Shown: positions 60,446 to 64,000 of the stretch, piece by piece
How the letters are laid out: each line of letters begins with the position of its first letter
Position numbering within the stretch: position 1 is the first letter of the stretch
Source: Mycolicibacterium sp. CH28
GTDB taxonomy: Bacteria; Actinomycetota; Actinomycetes; Mycobacteriales; Mycobacteriaceae
NCBI RefSeq assembly: GCF_004745805.1
Contig: NZ_SRLQ01000013.1
Location: 117,340-181,339 of the forward strand
Direction of reading: 5' to 3'
DNA length: 64,000 nt
Notes under the pieces: generated by a model
What the model saw: only the letters and a program-made list of their open reading frames with translations
What the model was told of the DNA's origin: nothing
The model's database searches: none
Position numbers and translations under genes: made by a program

Positions 60446-61474
60446 TCACAATCTCTGGGTCGGCTTAGTCGATGGTGTAGCAGCGGAACTACTTGTGTCC
60501 AATGCATGTGAATCAGCGGGTAATGAGTTCTTGTTATCAACGGGGCGGAAGACGTTTCGGAACTCGGTGCGGAGTGCCGCGATCATCGCCTGAGCCGGTG
60601 GCGGCAACTCGACGTCCTTGCGGGTCAGCATCTCGATCGGCCCGCTAGCCCACGACCGCATCCGCGGTGGAATGTCGACGTTCAGCGTGCACAAGTTGCG
60701 CCCGAGTTCTGCGATGGAGAAGACCAATACTGCATCTGAGCCGCGCACGATCGCCCCGAGTACATCGATGTTGTCAACCTCAACGCTCGCTGCCAGTCGC
60801 ACACTCAGGTCCGCGGCGAGCAGTGGGGCCATCTCATTCCACACGGTTCCGGCTACGAGGGGGTAGTCGGCGAGCATCTGCATGGTCACCAGGCGAGCGC
60901 CGGCCAGCGGGTGACCTTGCCGCACCTGGAATGTAGGGGTTTGGCCGCCAAGCGGTGTGGCGGAGATGGCGTCGTCGGCGGGCCGCACCTGGAATGGAGC
61001 GACGACAATGTCGAGTTCGCCCCGGTGTAGACGAACCCCCATCTGGGCTGGCGACTCGGAGACGGTCTCAAACGTGGCCCGAGGAAACTGTCGCATGACT
61101 GCTAGCAGCGCTCCGGGCATGATCTGCTGCAACAGCAGCGGTCCGATGCCGATCCGAATGTGGGCTTGCACACCTCCCGCCTGTGCCATGACGCTGTCGG
61201 TCACGCGGCGTGCATGCCGTAGCAGTTGCTCCGACTCGGTGAGAAGTTGCAGGCCGACATCGGTCAGGTGGACTGAGGCGACGCCTCGCGACCGCTGTAC
61301 GAGCCGGCTGCCGCAGTCGCGTTCCAGGGATGCCAGGCTGCGCGACAGCGCCGGTTGGGTGATGCCGAGTTCGTCGGCGACCGCAGCGAAATTGCGGTTG
61401 CGGGCCAGGACACGAAAGTGCTGCAGTTTGGTCAGGCTCAACAGGGAGCTTGACCGCGATGCGGCGGGATCCAT
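60446..61474 (-). CDS. LysR-family transcriptional regulator
   Basis: A 342-residue regulator. The N-terminal helix-turn-helix (about 14-72) contains LQHFRVLARNRNFAAVADEL, GITQPALSRSLASLER and GSRLVQRSRGV; the periplasmic-binding-like effector domain follows. It is divergent from the thioesterase gene at 61665 and upstream of the reductase gene. The AT-rich region between it and 61665 is the likely control site. Confidence 0.92.
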   Translation of the reverse strand: MDPAASRSSSLLSLTKLQHFRVLARNRNFAAVADELGITQPALSRSLASLERDCGSRLVQRSRGVASVHLTDVGLQLLTESEQLLRHARRVTDSVMAQAGGVQAHIRIGIGPLLLQQIMPGALLAVMRQFPRATFETVSESPAQMGVRLHRGELDIVVAPFQVRPADDAISATPLGGQTPTFQVRQGHPLAGARLVTMQMLADYPLVAGTVWNEMAPLLAADLSVRLAASVEVDNIDVLGAIVRGSDAVLVFSIAELGRNLCTLNVDIPPRMRSWASGPIEMLTRKDVELPPPAQAMIAALRTEFRNVFRPVDNKNSLPADSHALDTSSSAATPSTKPTQRL

Positions 61475-61587
61475 GCGCGACTCCTCGTCCCCATGGTGAG
61501 CACCGACGACGCCGCACGGCTGGCTTGGCCGTGCGGGGGATCACTGGTCGGGCGACGTTGTCCTGGCGTGGCCGCGACGATGCCAGA

Positions 61588-61622
61588 CTATCTATATGTT
61601 AATCTAATTTTGTAGTTATATC
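61588..61622. promoter_or_regulatory. AT-rich divergent control region, LysR type
   Basis: A run of about 35 bases with CTATATGTTAATCTAATTTT and TAGTTATAT stands out from the GC-rich background between the lysR gene and the thioesterase gene. It includes the small palindrome TTA-ATC-TAA. It probably contains one of the promoters and a T-N11-A type site, but exact boxes cannot be fixed. Confidence 0.45.
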
Positions 61623-61664
61623 CAGTACTGGCGCCAGGCTTGAGTTGCGACGAGGAGTTACACG

Positions 61665-62162
61665 TTGTCAAGGTCCATTCCACCGCCCTTCGGCGGCACT
61701 TGGCAGGACTGGGCCGCGTGGGGATCCGAGCTATCGGTGGCCAAGGGCCTGAATCTGAAGTGCACCCACGTTGAGGCCGGCCGCGCCACGTTCGTCCTGG
61801 ACGGTGAAGATTGGTTCACCAATTTCAATGGCGCAGTGAACGGCGGCATCGTCATAGCCTGTGCCGACCACACATTTGGCCTCGTCGCAACGACATTGCT
61901 GGACCCCCAGACCGTTCCGGCCACGGCAACATTCACCAGCGACTTCCTGCGGCCAGCCATGCCGCCGATCACCTTCCACGCGGCCGTGGATCGCATCGGG
62001 CGCACCATGGCCTTCATCTCAGTCCGGGTCACTGACTGCAACGGTAAGACCCTGCAACGAAGTTCGGGGAACGATGGTCGTCGACGGTTCCTCCAGGACC
62101 GCCGCGGTGCCGGGCGCGGTCTCATCGACGGGGTAGTGGTCAGCGGGTGTGCGGGCCTGTGA
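61665..62162 (+). CDS. PaaI-type hot-dog thioesterase with a probable C-terminal frameshift
   Basis: A hot-dog protein of the PaaI thioesterase group. WFTNFNGAVNGGIVIACADH is the usual active-site segment, with Asn, Gly and Asp in place, followed by TVPATATFTSDFLRPA. The end is odd: after GKTLQRSSG the frame goes to NDGRRRFLQD and a long tail, whereas dropping one base at about 62070-62072 gives SSGTMVVDGSSRTAAVPG and a stop at 62134-62136, a normal ending. A one-base insertion or a sequence error is likely. The TTG start at 61665 has CGAGGAG upstream. Confidence 0.75.
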   Translation: MSRSIPPPFGGTWQDWAAWGSELSVAKGLNLKCTHVEAGRATFVLDGEDWFTNFNGAVNGGIVIACADHTFGLVATTLLDPQTVPATATFTSDFLRPAMPPITFHAAVDRIGRTMAFISVRVTDCNGKTLQRSSGNDGRRRFLQDRRGAGRGLIDGVVVSGCAGL

Positions 62163-62269
62163 TGCGGATTTCGCTGTCGCGGGCAGTCGGGTTTGTGCGC
62201 AACGCAGCACGTCGTGCTCTACGTTTCGTAGGCGTGCCCCTAAAATCGGTGCAATCGCGCCGTGAGGAA

Positions 62270-62368
62270 ATGAGCATCATGCCGTTCGGGTCGGCCGCGG
62301 CTGGCGCACCGGATGTCGCCAAGACTCTGACCGACCGCTGGGCCGAAGGGGGTTATGGTGGCAGGTGA
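62270..62368 (+). CDS. Possible 32-residue small protein or leader overlapping the TetR start
   Basis: An ATG at 62270 follows GTGAGGA and opens MSIMPFGSAAAGAPDVAKTL, stopping at 62366-62368 just after the TetR ATG (62355). A TAAAAT hexamer at 62241 could be a -10 box. The overlap suggests translational coupling. No homologue is recognised. Confidence 0.3.
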   Translation: MSIMPFGSAAAGAPDVAKTLTDRWAEGGYGGR

Positions 62369-62966
62369 GGCGAAATCGGCTGTAGCGAAGGATAAGCCGG
62401 CCGCGGGCCTGCGGGAGCGTAGTAAGCAGCGTCGTATCGATCGGATCGTTGATGCGGCTTTGGACATCCTGCGCGAGAATCCCGAGGAGAATCTCACGTT
62501 GGACCGCGTGGCGGCTCGAGCCGAAGTTGCCCCGATGACTGTCTTCAATCTCATCGGGAACCGAGATCAGCTGTGGAACGCGATGGCCGATCGTGCGATA
62601 CAGAGCCTTGAACCGTCCTCGGTCACGGTGGAGGATCCGCGGGAACGGGCTCACGCCATCGTAGAAGAGGTGGTGTGTGTTCTGCGGTCGGATCCCGACG
62701 TGTTCCGCCAGCTGCTGGCCGGCTGGAGCCAGAGCGGTCTCGTCTTGCAGCACGATCCCACCGTCGCGTTGATCGACTGTCTTCACCAGGCTGTGAAGGA
62801 GGGCACCCTCAAACCGGACGTCAATGCCCGCAAATACGGCGAGGTGCTCGCCGCCGGCCTGATCGGGACGATCCACCAGTGGACCGCAGGTTTGCTCAAC
62901 GACCGTGCCTTCGGGACGCGGGCGCATGCCGTTGTCGACGTCGTGTTTGACGCGGCTCGGCCCTAG
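62355..62966 (+). CDS. TetR-family transcriptional regulator
   Basis: A 203-residue regulator. The helix-turn-helix (about 22-68) contains RIVDAALDILRENPEENLTL, DRVAARAEVAPMTVFNLIGN and RDQLWNAMADRA, with the ligand-binding C-terminal domain after it. Target genes are unknown; the thioesterase gene upstream and the membrane-protein gene are neighbours. Confidence 0.9.
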   Translation: MVAGEAKSAVAKDKPAAGLRERSKQRRIDRIVDAALDILRENPEENLTLDRVAARAEVAPMTVFNLIGNRDQLWNAMADRAIQSLEPSSVTVEDPRERAHAIVEEVVCVLRSDPDVFRQLLAGWSQSGLVLQHDPTVALIDCLHQAVKEGTLKPDVNARKYGEVLAAGLIGTIHQWTAGLLNDRAFGTRAHAVVDVVFDAARP

Positions 62967-63029
62967 AACCCATCGGCGACTCGGCATACCCTCGGCATAC
63001 CCGTAGTGGCGTTCGGTGCGGTGTACCCG

Positions 63030-63395
63030 TCAGAGCACACCGGCTTGCGGTCGCCCCGCGAATTCCGCACCCTCATCGGGATCCTGGCTCTGTAGGCGCA
63101 AGGCACGGAAGATCAACCAGGACTGCACCGAGATCCACACTCCGAACAGGGTTAGCGGCGACCAGAACACCAACAGACCGTTCCATGCCAGCGGACCGCT
63201 GCGGGGAACGAACGCGAACGCCCCGGCCTCGAACATGATCGTGATCCAGATGGACAGGTAACCCCACCACCGCGGGAAGGGATTGTTCTTGACCAGCTGG
63301 GTGGTCGGGCGCAGGCAGATGACCGTCACACCCACCCAGAGGAAGATGTAGTACTGATCGGTTGTGGTGAGCGTCAGCGTGGCAAGCTCGTGCAT
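63030..63395 (-). CDS. Membrane protein, probably truncated at its N-terminus by an IS110 element
   Basis: A 121-residue hydrophobic protein with three membrane helices (TTDQYYIFLWVGVTVICL; WWGYLSIWITIMFEAGAF; LLVFWSPLTLFGVWISVQ) and a short charged tail. The frame upstream of the ATG at 63395 is also coding-like (DPEVTAI) until a stop at 63417-63419, where the IS110 left end seems to begin. The real gene was therefore probably longer. The family is not recognised. Confidence 0.6.
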   Translation of the reverse strand: MHELATLTLTTTDQYYIFLWVGVTVICLRPTTQLVKNNPFPRWWGYLSIWITIMFEAGAFAFVPRSGPLAWNGLLVFWSPLTLFGVWISVQSWLIFRALRLQSQDPDEGAEFAGRPQAGVL

Positions 63396-63417
63396 GATCG
63401 CGGTGACCTCGGGGTCC

Positions 63418-63734
63418 TAATCGTTTGTAGGGATGGGTTCCGGCCGGTGGCCGGTCCCGTTTCTTGAAGGGTCTGCCGCCAGGTGATGCCTGGTTGGTCC
63501 CGGCGTACGACGTCTTACGAAAGAACGGCGCGCCTGGCGGCAACCCCTGTTCGATGGTGGTGGGATTCCGTTGCCCGAGCCCGCCGCAGGGTTGACTTCC
63601 CGATAGTTGTTCCCGAGCCCTGAGCTCTTCGACAGAACGAAGTCCTGCGGCGTGCTGGAGTCACGGACGGCTAGTGAGATGACGGACCTTGGAGTCCTGC
63701 GATTAGGGCGCCGCGTGAATCCACCGGTAACGGC
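63418..63734 (+). ncRNA. IS110 left-end region, candidate bridge RNA
   Basis: About 317 bp lie between the truncated gene and the IS110 transposase and hold no protein gene. In the IS110 group the left end upstream of the transposase encodes the structured bridge RNA that guides donor and target choice (family knowledge). Two hairpins are visible here: CCGGCC-GGT-GGCCGG (63440-63454) and TGCCGCCAGG with CCTGGCGGCA (63474-63483 and 63533-63542) around a 49-base loop. The exact RNA ends are not determined. Confidence 0.45.
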
Positions 63735-64000
63735 ATGACCATCGAACGAAGGAGTGATGACACCTTGGGACTGTATTGCGGAATTGATTGGGCCACAGAC
63801 CATCACGACGTCGCCATCATCGACAGCGACGGACATGTAGTGGCCCGCGGACGAGTCAGCAACGACGCGCCCGGTTTCTCCGCGTTGTTGACACTGCTGG
63901 CCGAAGCCGGCGACAGTGCCGCCGATCCGATCCCGGTCGGCATCGAAATCGACCACGGTCTGTGGATGGCTGCGTTGCGGGAAACTGGCCGGGTGATCTA
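63735..64000 (+). CDS. IS110-family transposase, N-terminal part (runs off the window)
   Basis: The start of a DEDD-type recombinase: LYCGIDWATDHHDVAIIDSD (first Asp), then GIEIDHGLWM (Glu). This RuvC-like domain is the mark of IS110 elements. The start could be the ATG at 63735 or, more likely, the TTG at 63765, which has AAGGAG 10 bases upstream. The C-terminal Tnp_20 domain lies outside the window. Confidence 0.85.
   Translation, partial: MTIERRSDDTLGLYCGIDWATDHHDVAIIDSDGHVVARGRVSNDAPGFSALLTLLAEAGDSAADPIPVGIEIDHGLWMAALRETGRVI

Noticed and set aside
1..64000. CRISPR arrays, rRNA genes and intact tRNA genes
   Set aside because: No regularly spaced repeats, no rRNA sequence and no full tRNA cloverleaf were seen; only two tRNA-like fragments.

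Overview
The window is high-GC actinobacterial DNA, almost certainly from a fast-growing Mycobacteriaceae member (Mycolicibacterium-like). The support is a complete mce/yrbE operon with its accessory proteins, an MPT51-like protein of the antigen 85 family, F420-type luciferase-like oxidoreductases, a mycofactocin-type SDR and an NDMA-type alcohol dehydrogenase. It reads as an accessory catabolic island heavily reworked by insertion sequences, next to a quieter fatty-acid/CoA gene block. All calls come from reading the translated sequence; no database search was run.

Layout. 1-6.8 kb: IS3 debris, an aldehyde dehydrogenase, a decayed second copy of the MaoC/ferredoxin reductase/hydrolase genes, two SDRs and an enoyl-CoA hydratase. 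6.9-14.6 kb: a nest of mobile elements. A Tn554-like transposon (tnpA-tnpB-tnpC, 7280-10686, near-perfect 16-bp ends) sits inside an IS3-family orfB. The rest of that IS3 lies at 13.0-14.0 kb, and the IS3-bounded block, carrying an alcohol dehydrogenase, itself splits an IS481-family transposase gene. 14.8-30.9 kb: the catabolic core, with a C-C hydrolase, Rieske-system ferredoxin reductase, IclR regulator, MaoC dehydratase, F420 oxidoreductase, enoyl-CoA hydratase, SDR, Rieske oxygenase alpha subunit, dienelactone-hydrolase-like protein, Rieske ferredoxin, paired acyl-CoA dehydrogenases, Rieske beta subunit, SDR, a P450terp-like (CYP108-like) P450 and a zinc alcohol dehydrogenase. 31.3-44.2 kb: yrbE(A,B)-mce(A-F), two Mce-associated membrane proteins, a CAP-domain secreted protein, an MPT51-like protein and an internally deleted mceG-type ATPase gene. 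44.4-48.1 kb: a mycofactocin-type SDR, an IS256-family element and an amidohydrolase. 48.3 kb: a 3' tRNA-Phe-like fragment. 48.5-59.3 kb: a block of phosphotransferase, acyl-CoA dehydrogenases, SDR, thiolase, GntR regulator, F420 oxidoreductases and an acyl-CoA carboxylase beta chain. 59.3-64.0 kb: a reductase with a LysR regulator, a thioesterase with a probable frameshift, a TetR regulator, a 5'-truncated membrane protein gene and the left part of an IS110-family element.

How the genes may work together (inference): the mce operon would import a hydrophobic cyclic substrate. The P450, alcohol dehydrogenases and aldehyde dehydrogenase would oxidise a methyl or alcohol group to an acid. The Rieske oxygenase with its ferredoxin and reductase, an SDR diol dehydrogenase and the C-C hydrolase would open a ring. 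The acyl-CoA dehydrogenases, hydratases and thiolase would finish by beta-oxidation-like steps. A monoterpenoid or alkyl-aromatic substrate fits the P450terp-like P450, but no ring-cleaving extradiol dioxygenase and no acyl-CoA ligase is visible in the window, so the pathway is incomplete here.
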